Of a stretch of DNA of 64,000 bases, positions 27,155-39,000 are shown piece after piece. Every line of letters begins with the position of its first letter. Within the stretch, counting starts at the first letter, position 1. The position numbers and the translations under genes are program-made. This stretch comes from Oscillospiraceae bacterium (lineage in GTDB: Bacteria; Bacillota; Clostridia; Oscillospirales; Acutalibacteraceae). The notes below the pieces were generated by a model that made no database searches, was not told the origin of the DNA, and saw nothing but the letters and a program-made list of their open reading frames with translations. The stretch is from contig JAAYOC010000026.1 of assembly GCA_012520505.1 (NCBI GenBank), positions 62,001 to 126,000 on the forward strand, given 5' to 3'.

Positions 27155-29416
27155 TTACAATTCTTTTCTAATTATTTTACCGGAAATTGTCTTTGGAAGT
27201 TGATCTCTAAATACAACTATACGAGGGTACTTGTAAGGAGCAGTCTTTTGTTTTACATAATTTTGAATCTCTTTTTTGAGTTCTTCTGACGGCTCAGTAC
27301 CATCAACTAAAACAACTGAAGCTTTAACTACTTGACCTCTTTCTTCATCCGGTGCTGCAGATACACCACACTCAAGCACATAAGGAAGCTCCATAATTAC
27401 ATTTTCAATTTCAAATGGACCAATACGATATCCTGATGATTTGATTACGTCATCTACACGAGAAACGTACCAAAAATATCCATCCTCATCTCTCCAAGCA
27501 ATATCACCTGTATGATAATATCCGTTATGCCAAACTTCCTTTGTCAACTTCTCATCCTTATAATATCCAAGGAAGAGACCACATGGAACTTTATCTTTTG
27601 TTCTAACACAAATCTCACCATTTTCACCAATACCAACTTCTTTACCATTTTTATCAAGAAGTACCACATCATATGCAGGAACTGTTTTACCCATTGCTCC
27701 CGGTTTTGGTGTCATGCCAACAAGATTAGCAATTGTGAGAGTTGTTTCCGTCTGACCATAGCCTTCCATAAGTTCAATACCTGTTGCACGCTTAAACTGA
27801 TAAAAAACTTCCGGATTTAAAGGTTCTCCTGCAACAGTAGCATGTTCAACAGAAGATAAATCATAATTCATAAGATTCTGTTTAATAAACATTCTATACA
27901 TAGTTGGTGGAGCACAAAATGTCGTGATTTGATATTTTTCAAAAAGTGGCAACATATCCGCTGCATCAAATCTATCAAAATCATATACAAATACTGCACC
28001 TTCATACATCCATTGTCCATAAAGTTTACCCCAAAGTGCTTTACCCCAACCTGTATCAGAAATTGTAAAATGAATACCATTATTACGCACACAATGCCAA
28101 TATTTAGCCGTGTGGAAATGCCCTAAAGGATATTTACATGAATGAAGAGCCATCTTTGGATAGCCGGACGTACCTGAAGTAAAAAACATAAGCATTGGGT
28201 CATCACCCTTTATTGCATCCGGTCCTCGAAGATATCTTCTTGAGAAGAGCTTATATTCAGTATCAAATCTATGCCAACCTTCTCTATCCTCACCAACAAT
28301 TATAAGAGTTTTTACTGTTTTTGAATTTTTAAGAGATTTTTCAACAGCTTCAGGAACATTGTCATCGCTTGTACATACAATAGCTGATACACCGGCTGCA
28401 TTAAATCTGTATTCAAAATCGCTATCTTTTAATTGATTGGTTGCAGGAATTGCAATTGCACCAAGCTTATGAAGGCCTAAAATTGCAACCCAAAATTCAA
28501 TATGACGCTTTAATACAAGCATTACTCTATCGCCCTTTTTAATTCCAAGACTTGTAAAATAATTTGCGGCTTGAGAAGACATCTGTTTCATGTCCCTAAA
28601 ATTATACCTTGTTTCATTCTTATCTCTATCAAGATGTATCATTGCCGTCTTATCAGGACGAACCCTTGCAATTTCATCAACTACGTCAAAAGCGAAATTG
28701 AAATTTTTATCATTAACATATTTTATCTCGGTAAGTGCACCTTTATCATCTTCAACGGTTTCAATAAACTCTTCAATGATGAGCTTCTTCGACTGCTTAG
28801 CACGAACAATTTTCTGTGCCTCATATTCTTCTTCCGTAACATCACTATTGAGAATAATGGAAATAAATTTACAAGGCGCTCCTCCTACTGCAAGTTCACC
28901 ATGTGGAATTGAAGATTTAAAATAAATTGAATCACCGGCATGAAGAGTTTCAACGTTTTCGCCTACTTGAACTTGAAGTGAACCTTTAATTACAAAGTTA
29001 AACTCATGACCTGCATGCTCAACAAGTTTTATTGGCTTATCCTGAAGCGATTCATCATATTCATAAACACAAAAATATGGGTCCGCAAGTTTATCTTTAA
29101 ACATTGGAGCCAAATTTTGAATCGTAATACCATCTTCCTTTGCAGTTACAAGACCACCGTTACGACGCGTAACAGTGTAAGTTGAAAGACGTGCACTTTG
29201 TCCTTCAAGAAGATCTGCAATCCCTATATTGAAAGCTAATGCACATTTATGTACGAATGTAAACGGCAAATCAACACTGCCACTTTCATATTCAAGATAC
29301 TTTTCTTCTGAAAGTTCAGTTTTCTCTGCCATCTCAGTTACTGTAAAACCTAAAATATTGCGCATTTCACGAATTCGTTCTACAACTTCTAAGATTTCTT
29401 GCTTAGTTTCAGTCAT
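27155..29416 (-). CDS. HTH-cupin-acyl-CoA synthetase fusion
   Basis: This 753-residue protein has three parts. Residues 1-75 are an XRE-type helix-turn-helix (MRNILGFTVTEMAEKTELSE). About 105-190 is a small-molecule-binding cupin (HAGHEFNFVIKGSLQVQVGE, SSIPHGE). About 215-750 is an adenylate-forming acyl-CoA synthetase (FFTSGTSGYPKMALHS, GYGQTETT, YHTGDIAW, and the catalytic lysine in KTISGKIIRKEL). The enzyme half is closest to short and medium-chain acyl-CoA ligases. XRE-cupin pairs are normally separate regulators, so this may be an enzyme that senses its substrate or regulates its own operon. The start at 29416 has GGGAGG upstream. It is the first gene behind the isoleucine T-box. Confidence 0.88.
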   Translation of the reverse strand: MTETKQEILEVVERIREMRNILGFTVTEMAEKTELSEEKYLEYESGSVDLPFTFVHKCALAFNIGIADLLEGQSARLSTYTVTRRNGGLVTAKEDGITIQNLAPMFKDKLADPYFCVYEYDESLQDKPIKLVEHAGHEFNFVIKGSLQVQVGENVETLHAGDSIYFKSSIPHGELAVGGAPCKFISIILNSDVTEEEYEAQKIVRAKQSKKLIIEEFIETVEDDKGALTEIKYVNDKNFNFAFDVVDEIARVRPDKTAMIHLDRDKNETRYNFRDMKQMSSQAANYFTSLGIKKGDRVMLVLKRHIEFWVAILGLHKLGAIAIPATNQLKDSDFEYRFNAAGVSAIVCTSDDNVPEAVEKSLKNSKTVKTLIIVGEDREGWHRFDTEYKLFSRRYLRGPDAIKGDDPMLMFFTSGTSGYPKMALHSCKYPLGHFHTAKYWHCVRNNGIHFTISDTGWGKALWGKLYGQWMYEGAVFVYDFDRFDAADMLPLFEKYQITTFCAPPTMYRMFIKQNLMNYDLSSVEHATVAGEPLNPEVFYQFKRATGIELMEGYGQTETTLTIANLVGMTPKPGAMGKTVPAYDVVLLDKNGKEVGIGENGEICVRTKDKVPCGLFLGYYKDEKLTKEVWHNGYYHTGDIAWRDEDGYFWYVSRVDDVIKSSGYRIGPFEIENVIMELPYVLECGVSAAPDEERGQVVKASVVLVDGTEPSEELKKEIQNYVKQKTAPYKYPRIVVFRDQLPKTISGKIIRKEL

Positions 29417-29447
29417 TACTTTATAACCTCCCTTAACTTTAGGATAT

Positions 29448-29704
29448 AAAAAAACGCCCAAAGTTATTGTCATAACTTTGAGACGAAAAAATTTTCCGCG
29501 GTACCACTCAAATTGTGCAATATCTGCACCCCTTTAGGGTCAAACAACCCCTACGCACTAACGTAGCTTACACGTAAGACCTTAATTGTTTCCGTTCAGG
29601 TCTCAAGCTCAGAAGTGATGGGCTTTATAAGGGAAGCAACTTATCGGTTCACACCAACCACCGACTCTCTGAAAAGTACAGCCTATGCCGTCTTCGTCAT
29701 CGCC
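29448..29704 (-). promoter_or_regulatory. T-box riboswitch, isoleucine specifier
   Basis: On the minus strand the leader shows the stem I AGAGAG bulge and GGTGTGAACCG, and the antiterminator core TGAGTGGTACCGCGG (29496-29511). It ends in a terminator stem CAAAGTTAT/ATAACTTTG (29459-29480) with seven T. The specifier is read as ATC (29617-29619), followed by the usual purine and then CTTC pairing with GAAG of the 5-prime arm, that is, isoleucine. Uncharged tRNA-Ile would turn on the operon, which points to a biosynthetic role. Confidence 0.92.
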
Positions 29705-29716
29705 TTTAATGCAACG

Positions 29717-29745
29717 ATTATATATCTTTAAATTCTAATTGTCAA
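29717..29745 (-). promoter_or_regulatory. promoter of the isoleucine T-box operon
   Basis: TTGACA (29740-29745), 17 bases and TATAAT (29717-29722) on the minus strand form a perfect sigma-A consensus just upstream of the T-box. Confidence 0.92.
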
Positions 29746-29765
29746 TATAAAAATAATCCAGTTAT

Positions 29766-29876
29766 TAAGTTATAGGCATATTTGTAAATTACACATACAG
29801 TCATTAAGTCATAGGCACGTCTACAAATTCTATTTTATATATAGTCACAAGTTATAGACACAATTATAAGTCATAA
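29766..29876. repeat. four imperfect 13-bp repeats upstream of the T-box promoter
   Basis: Copies of TAAGTYATAGRCA occur at 29766, 29805, 29849 and (shortened) 29867, all in the same orientation, starting about 20 bases upstream of the -35 box. Spacing is irregular. They could be regulator sites or AT-rich decay. Apart from this, the promoter and the terminator at 29884, the gap is featureless. Confidence 0.5.
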
Positions 29877-29883
29877 CTACGGT

Positions 29884-29940
29884 AAAAAAGTAAAGGAGCA
29901 CACGAAAATCGTGTGCTTCATGTGCTCCATTTACTTTTTT
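29884..29940 (-). terminator. terminator of the giant surface protein gene
   Basis: A long compound hairpin pairs AAAAAGTAAA-GGAGCACA with TGTGCTCC-A-TTTACTTTTT. A smaller CACACGA/TCGTGTG stem lies inside it, and runs of T follow on the minus strand. Confidence 0.85.
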
Positions 29941-30003
29941 GTATTAAAAATTGTCTTTGTTTAATAATTTCTTTACATAAGAAACTAACTTGCAATTAGA
30001 CAA

Positions 30004-33000
30004 TTAGTTTAACTCACCTTCTTCAACATCTTCTTTTCTACGTTTCGTAGCAACAAACATAAGTGCAGAAAGTGCAAACGTAAGGCCAATTTCAGCGATA
30101 CAGTTTTCATCCATCGTACCTGCAAGTTTCTCCTTATCCTTATATGCAAGAATATATGTTGAGAACTTATCAGTTTCAAATGTGATTTCCGTACTTCCTG
30201 CTGGAGCTGTTGCGATGATTTCAGGCACCCCGTTATGGATTCTAATCACTTGAAATTCACCCTTACCTATAAATTCAGCCGGGATCTTAAGTGCATATGT
30301 AATCTTATTAGGAGATATATCATACAACTTTTCTGTATAAAGAAGTTTAAGTTCTCCAGTTTCAACATCGCGTTCATACACATGCTTATAGATACTAATG
30401 TCTAGGTAAAGTACTGCTGTTAGACCGTGAGTTTTAAGAAAATCATCAGAAATTAACTGTTCTGTTGCAGTTAGATCAGTCTTTATTTCCTTAGTTACAA
30501 CATTTTCAATTCTAATTAAACCACCTTGTGAAATTGTTTCTCTATCTTCATCAGTAAAGATATTATCATTGTTAAAGAGCTCATCAAGACCTTCTACAGT
30601 AATATCTGCACCATTTATCTTAACAAATTCAACTTCCTTATCTCCAAGAATAAATTCAGCCTTTAATAAGAGCTCAGGATAAGTTTTTTCTTTACCCTTA
30701 ACTAAAGCAATTGCAGCATTGACTTCATCCTTAGCTACATTTGAAAGCTTATCCCAGTCATCTTTACCGTCGGCAATCTGCTTAGCATTTTCTTTTGTAG
30801 CTGTACCGTATACATCACCCTTATTTTCCGGATAGGTCTTTTCAGCAGAAAGCAAGTAATTTTCGATGAATTTATTCACAGCTGCAGTTCTATTAGCAAG
30901 ATCTTGAGCTATTGCCCTATCGACTATATTTTCATAATTTGCGTGAGTTTCATCAAGAATGTTGAGAAAATCAACAAGACTAGCTGCATTATCTATTCTG
31001 GTAATTCCATTTTGAAGCTCAGCGTCGATTTCATCTTTAAACGCCGCTTTTTCTTCATCAGAAAGATCAGGCAAAGCATCTATTCTATCTTTCGCCGCCT
31101 GTGCCGCTTTTGTTATTTCAACCTTACCATCTGCTACCTCTTGAACTATTTCTTTAGCTCTCTTCAAGATTCCCGGATAGTCCTCATAACATTCTGAACC
31201 GTCATTGTTACCTGTTGAAACGAAATAATCGATTTTTTCTTTAATAGAATCACTAAAGTTTTCATAGATTGGTTCACCTTCGATAATAACATCTGTATCC
31301 TGAGTTCCTACACGATTGTTTCCTCTATCAAAGAAACCATCTTCGTCACCGCAGTACCTAGTCATAAAATCAAATGCTATAGCTGTCTCTTCAGATTGTT
31401 TAAATACATCTTTATATTTTTCTACAATAGCATCGATTTCGGCAATACTATGTGCTTCATCTATTTCCATATTTGCTCTTGCAAGATACTCATCTATACC
31501 ATCTTTCATAGCTTGCTTATATTCAGAAGTTAAATAAGGAAGGTCATCAATAACGTCCTTCGCGTCCTGTGCAGCTTGTGCAAGCTCATCCTTAGCGGAA
31601 GTGCGCTTTCCTGCAAGAGCATTAATAGCAGCCTGATTCATTTCTGGGTAATTAGGATAAGTGTTAGAGCCGTCATTATTACCTGCTACTATTAAAGCAT
31701 CAATCTTATCTCTAATGGAGTCTGTGTAATTGTTATACGTAGTTTCACCACTATCAATCTGTGTTGAATCGTCAGCAGTTAGAGGATTGCCACCCTTGTC
31801 ATAAACACCATTTTCATTTGAAGCATATTTCCTAACAAATGCCTTTGCCGTAGCTTCATCGACAACATCTTGAAAAGCTGACATCATGTCATTCACTTTA
31901 GAATCAATTTCAGCTAAATCTTTCGCATCATAAATTTCCTGTTTTCCAGGTACATGTATTGAAGAGATATTTGTTTTATATGCTTCTTTTTCTTCCGGCG
32001 TAAGGTTATCCATAGCCTCAATTGCAGCTATTGCTTCTTGTGCTGCAGCATTAACGATCTCCTCAGCCGCTACTTTTGCAGCATCAAGAGCATCTGTAGC
32101 TGCCTGTAGCATTTCCGGATAATCTGCATAAGTATCGGAACCATTATTGTTGCCAGCTAAAATTAAATCATTGATAAGATTCTTAATACTCGCTGAATAT
32201 CCTTCATAAATATCAGAGCCATTAATGATCTGGTCAGCATTTTCAGCTGTAACTAAAAGTGTACCTTTATCATATACAACTCTATTTTCTGAAGCATACA
32301 AATTCACAAAATTATGAGCAGTTGCATCATCTACTAAGACAACAAATTCATCCTTTGCAATATTAGAATGATTCATTACATTTTCTACAGTGTCAGAGTT
32401 TTCAATTGCCTGTTTTGCAGACTCAAGAACTTCGTCAATTTCTGCCTTGTGTGCGTATTTTTCAGCATCAGTAAGACCGGTCATTGCTTCAATCTTATTT
32501 TTTGATTCCTGTGCCGCAGCATCAAGTTCATTCTTCGCAGCTGTCTTCGCATTAGCAAGAGCATCAATTGCTGCCTGCTTCATTTCAGGATAATCCGCAT
32601 AAGTATTAGAACCATCGTTGTTTGCAATTGCAATTAGAACATCTATCTTAGCCTGAACCATATCAGTATGATTGTCATAAGCATCTGAACCACTAACCAC
32701 CTGATCAGCATTTATACCTTCCATCTTATTGTTAGTCTTATCATAAACACCATCATCATCTGACGCATATGTGTTAACAAACTCCTGAGCCATTGCATCT
32801 TCAACAGTGGCACTAAATTTAGCAATTGTGATAGTAACAACATTATCAATATTTGAAGGTTCAACCATGCTAGAATCTTGAATCTGATTTATAGCATTTT
32901 GAAGATTGGCATCTACTTCACTCTTAAATGCTTCTTTTTCTGTATCAGTTAAACCATCAAGAGAATCAATCTTAGATTTTTCTACATCAGCTGAGGCATT

Positions 33001-36000
33001 AAGATTTTCAATGGCATTCGTCTTAATCTGAGCAAGGAATTCATTACGCTTTTCATTAAGCAAATTAACCTCATCCTGACTCAAGTTCCCATTATCAGAT
33101 TCATTTGTTTCTTTAATTAAAAGACTATCTATTTTTTCAATTGCAGATACTAATTTTTCATCAGTCGCCTTTGAAAGATCAACTTCACCTGTTATTTCAT
33201 CCTTTGGAAGTTGTGCATTAATCTCAGCAATGAAGGTATCGATAGATCTCATATCCATTTCCAAAGGTAGTGTTGGATCTTCTCTATCAGTTTTATCTGT
33301 TGCTTCAATAAGGTATGTTTTGTCATTATTAGGTAAGCTAATAACAAGTGAGTCAACACCATCAGGATCTATTGTCACATTTGCTTCTAAGATAAAACTA
33401 TTGTCTTGTGGATTAATTGTTATGGCACCATCTTCAGCAATGTGAAGTTCTGCAACTAAATCACCATTTTTAATGGTAATAGTTACGTCCTTAAGATTTG
33501 TATCCTCTACTGTAACGATTCTATCACCATAAGCCGGAGAATCACTAGCCGCAGTGAGACTTGAAGCAGTAATTGTTGGCTGTACTGTATCAAATACGTA
33601 ACCTTCAGATGAGAGATAAGTTTCATTTCCTGCGTTGTCAACTATCTCTGCATAAATTATAAATTTTTCGCCATCTTCCGCTGGAATTACGAATGCATCA
33701 ACATAGTCTATCCAGTCAACACGTGCTTTTAATGTAGCCACATCAGTGATTACATCTTCCGTTTTAATGTATTTAACTGACTTTGTACCTGAACCGAAAT
33801 TAGGTTCATCTTTAACAATTACAACGGTCGCATCTTTAGCAGTGTATATACCAAAAGTAATTGTTTCAAGGAACTTATCCCAATTAGATGTCTCTATCTT
33901 TATTTTGCCTTTCGGTGGCGATTTATCAAGTTTAATAGATATCTGTTTCATATCATAAAGACCATTTTCAGCCTTAACAGCAATGGTATATTCTTGATTT
34001 TGATTTTCATCGAAAAGTATACCTACGGTTGGATTGATTTCTATCCAATTTGATTCGCTCGTTGGATTTGGATCTGTTGTGTAGTAATACTCATCAATTC
34101 CCAAGTTATTTACAAGATTTTCCACATCTATTTGAATATTTTGATTCGTCCAACCTGAAATGGCACCAGTAACTTTTAAATCTGGAGTTCTTGGATCGAT
34201 TACATTATCAAATGTAACTGTATCTACAGATTGACCCTCTATACCTGCGCCATTCACAACCTTTGCCACGTAAGTAACTTTACCATCAGTGTCAAGCTCT
34301 GCATCGGTAACAGTAAAGATATATTTTTCATCCGCATTTACTTTAACTTCTGTCCAAATTCCACCATTATCCTTTGAAATGAACACTTTACCTCCTGTTA
34401 TACCAACAGTTGGTATAAGTTCAATTGTCTTTTGTGTTTCAATCTTTGTTGTATTAGCAGACATAGTAATACCTGGAACTACCGTGTCAACATAAACCGT
34501 ATATGTAGCTGAAGCAAAATTGCCGGCACGGTCAGATGTTGTAACAACTATTGTATTTTCACCTTGATCTAATGATGAAGCAGGAATTCTTATAGTTGCT
34601 AGTTCAGAACCAACTACTAAAGCCGGACAATCTACTACATCGCCACCATTGATACCATACTTAACCGTAGCCAAACCTGATTTTATAGTATCCATTTCAG
34701 TGACATCAATCTTCAGGACATCCGTATCATTTGTAAGATAATTATGTCCCTCATAAATGTTTGAAATTGGAGTATCAGAAGAATTTACTTCTTCAAAGGT
34801 AATTTCAGGAGCATCATCTTCAACTATTAATCCAATCGAAGATGCGTATGTGACGTGTCCAGCAAAGTCTGTTACCTTTGCATAAACAATAGCCTTTTCA
34901 TCTCGAGCTATTGTTACAGTGCCACCTTTACCCAGGGATATCCAATTTTCTCCAGCAACTGCCTCAATTGCCACAGCGGTTGTACAAACAGTTTCGGATT
35001 TAAAGTATTCAACCTTATCCACTCCACTAGGTATTCCCACACCTACACGGTTTGGATCAATTGGAGTCGTAGCTACGTCATTAGCGGAAATAGTTAAAGT
35101 CTTATCAGTATTAGAAAAGATGCCAAAAGTAATTGTCTCTAATAATGAAGTCCAGAAATTAAACTCATCACACTTTATTTCAATTGTTGGATTTGTACGA
35201 TCAAGATTGAAAGCGACAATCTTTTTAACACTAATTGAAAGGTAATCAGGACTAGTATCATCCACGTTTCTCAGATAATAGTATCTATCTGTATGCATAC
35301 CTTCCAAATCAAAGTCCAATCCCGTGTCCCAATTAGCATCTGGTTTGTTTGTAGTAATAGAAACGAGATATCCTGTTGGGGCATTAAACCTAATAGAGGA
35401 TATATACCAACCATTTGCACCATTAGGAGCTGCAAAATCCAATTCAATATCAGGATCATATTCCTTGATTTCATATGTAGCAGTTTCAGGCTCAATAACA
35501 AAAGTATAATTTCCATTTACATTTTCGCCACCTGCTCCCGTGTCATCTGCTAAATCAAAGTCTTTATTCCTAATAGTGTATGTACCTACTTCTTCACCAA
35601 CATCACGAACGAAGCCACCTGTGAAAGTAACTTTGCTTTCATCTTCAAATTTATATCCATCATCGTCATATGTGAGTGGTTTTTCCAACTGTCCATAATT
35701 TTTAAAAACATCATTAGGTGTTATAGTAAGAATTGCTTTTTGAACAGAAAGAAGTGCAGGGTCACTAATAGTTACAACTCCAGCACCACTAGTAATAACT
35801 ACTCGGAACCTGTCTCCATTATCTGAAACTACAGTTGGATTTGTAATTGTAAGAGTATTAGTTGTTTCACCAGCTATTGAATTCCAAATATCTGTACCGG
35901 CTTCTGCTTTCTCCCACTGATAACTAGTTATTCCCGAAGTAGGCGGTGTTGCAGTAACTGTAAACACGGCCTCAGGGTCACCATAATCCACTGAAACATT

Positions 36001-39000
36001 TGTTGGATGCGCTGTAATATCAACTGTTCCCTCATCACGCACTGTATAAATGTCCAATGTTGCCATATTTCCAGCAAGGTCATAAGCGGTAATTGTGATT
36101 GTGTAAATGCCATTTGGAATATCTGAGTTTGGAATTGTAAAAGTTGCAACTCCATTTCCATCTACAGATACTGTTGCATCCTTTACTAGGTTAGAAAATG
36201 GATTCGGTGCCGACTCTGAATAACTATACGTAACTCTATCTACATCAATTCCTGAACGACCTGCCACTGATTGGTCATCCGCAATAGTAATAGGAATTTT
36301 AACGTTAGGAGTTATAGTCCATCCTTCTTCCTTAAATTCCGTTAAATCAGCATTAATTCTTGGAGCTACCGTATCAACGATAAATCCATCTGAGGAAATA
36401 AAAGTTACATTTCCTGCATTATCAATTATTCTGCCATAAACTATATACTCATTATTTTCAATGATGTTAAACGCAGTATAATTTATCCAACCAGATGCCT
36501 GCTGACTAAGTTGCTCAACTGTCATAGGATTTTGAGTCAGGTAATAAGATACTGACTCCACTCCACTGCCTCCATCCTCATCTTTAGAAGTCATCACTAC
36601 CGATACAGCATCATTATAGAAGATGTTAAATGGGTCAAGAATATTTACAAGAGTCGATGTAGTCGTTTCACCAACTGTTATTGTTCCTGTTGGGGCAATT
36701 TTTTCGATACTTGTCTTAACTGTCGTTAATGAGCTTTCAACACCTGAATTAGAAACAGCCTTGATTTTATAAGCGAGGTTTTGACCCTCAGCAGAAACAG
36801 TAAATTCATCATCTGATATTTCTACCCATTCAAATGTATGCGGAACTTGATAATAGTACTTAATTTCACTTTCATTACTACTTGTTTTAGTAATGCTGAA
36901 TGTAACATTACCATTTGTCCAAGAAGCTGCATCGTAGTCATACAATACACCTTTTGAAACTGCTGCAACAGTAAATTCCGGTACTACAGTGTCAATATAT
37001 GAATAAGTCTTTGTTATGGTAGTTACGTTGCCGGAGACACTTGTTACTCGGAAAACATATGTGCCATTCTTAGTTATTTCTACATTATATTCGCCGTTTT
37101 CTGGGTCAATTATTTTCGTTGTATTTGCATCATCTTTACATTCAACTTTAGACACACCAGAGACTCCGGTAGTAATCATAATTGTTGCTGTTTCGGACGC
37201 AGACCACTGTTCCGCCGTTCCTACAGCTTCAGATATTGAAACTTCAGGAAGTACTGTATCTTTATTTACTTTATATTCTTTTATTTCCGAAACATTGCCA
37301 ACATTATCATACGCACGAATATATACAGTTTGATTCGCACCATTTACAAAATCGCTATTTAGAAGACTAAATGTACCATCACCGGCAAGAGTAAGCGCTT
37401 GCCACTCTCCGTTGCCTATTTTATATTCTGCATTCTTAAGACCCGAACCATAAAGAGCTTTGTCAATAATTGTACCAGTAATTACAGTAGCATCATTTTC
37501 AGTGTTCGCATTTATCCAAGAAGTGTCATAATTACTAATTGCGTTTACCGTTGGCTTCGTTGTATCTACTATCATACCGTCAGATGCAAGGTAAAATATA
37601 TTACCAGCATTATCAGTAATCTTAGCATAAACATAATATTTACCTTCAAGAATGTCATCAACAGACACATTAAGTACTAATGGACCTGTATATGGTGACC
37701 AGTCTGTACGTTCTACAATTTCAGCCAAATAAATTTCTCTTTGAGCAACACCGTATTCAATTGACTTTACTCCACTTTCAAGGTCATCTCCTTCAATTTC
37801 AGCTTGAATCTTTTCTTTCGTGAAATGAGTACCAAATATATCGTCTACATATTCTGTCATTTTATGAATGACACCAAGAACACCGTCTATATCTTCCGAG
37901 ATTGTAATTGAACCTGTCGGAGCATTCTTGTCTATCTTAGCTTCTACAGGACCAACTATATACTCTTCTTCATCAGAAGACACAGCTTTAAAATAATATT
38001 TACTTATACCTTCGGTAGAACAGATAAGAGTATTTTCCATCATAGGAACATATGATAATCCATCGTTGGTTGAATAATGAAAAACTACAGTACTATAGTC
38101 AACTTTTTCATTTGTTCCACTAAGTGTAAATGTTACATTAGTATTTGACCAACCAGACGGATTAATGTCAACTGTAAACCTTGGCTCTTCAATCCACTTT
38201 GCATAAAGAGTATGGCTATTAGGAGTTGTAACAACAGTATCTTCAGTTATTTTTTCTCCTGCACCATTAGGCAATGTATACCAACCGGCAAACATCATAG
38301 TCGGGTCTGAAGAAGTCGGTATTGGAAGGTCGGCATAAACCTCGTTATATTTAACTGTGCGTATTTCAGAAATGAAATCTTCCTCTGAAACAAAGTGAAC
38401 CGTGAGAGTTTTTGGCTCGTATTCAAGGATTAGGGTTACGCCTCCTGCTGGAACCGAAGGAACTATAGGCTCTGTTCCTCTAAACTCATATCCTGGTTTG
38501 TCAACTGCTGTAGCAAAATAGGTTGAGCCTACCGGAACATCAACATATTCAACCTTAAAGATTTCGCCGGTATCCTTTAGTTTGTGAACAACAGTAATGT
38601 TTTCTGTCTTTGGTATATATCTAACCGTTGCATAAACGACAGTTGTACCTTCATTATGTGTATCGATAAATGTCTCATCAAGGGTGTATGTAATTGAAGC
38701 CTGTGATGAATCATTTAATTTCATTCCATCAACTATTGGGGATGGAACTGTTTTTGTTAATGTGTAATATGCATTTTCGTTTACATAATCTTCTGCAACT
38801 GAAAAACCAGCCATATCTACATAGCGAATTTTAATTGTGTAGAAATAAGGCTCATAGGAACCATATACCCAGTAATCATAACCAGGCATTGTGTCAAGCT
38901 TATTTCCATCAGCAGTATTCCAATCCCATGCAAAATTAAAGCCCTTCTTTTCAGTTGCACTTACTGATGGAATCATATCGTTAGTGATAGGAGTTCCTGC

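Noticed and set aside
31168-32622. CRISPR-like array suggested by regular spacing
   Set aside because: The period is 471 bp, the units are coding and diverged, and no short identical repeats with spacers or cas genes occur.
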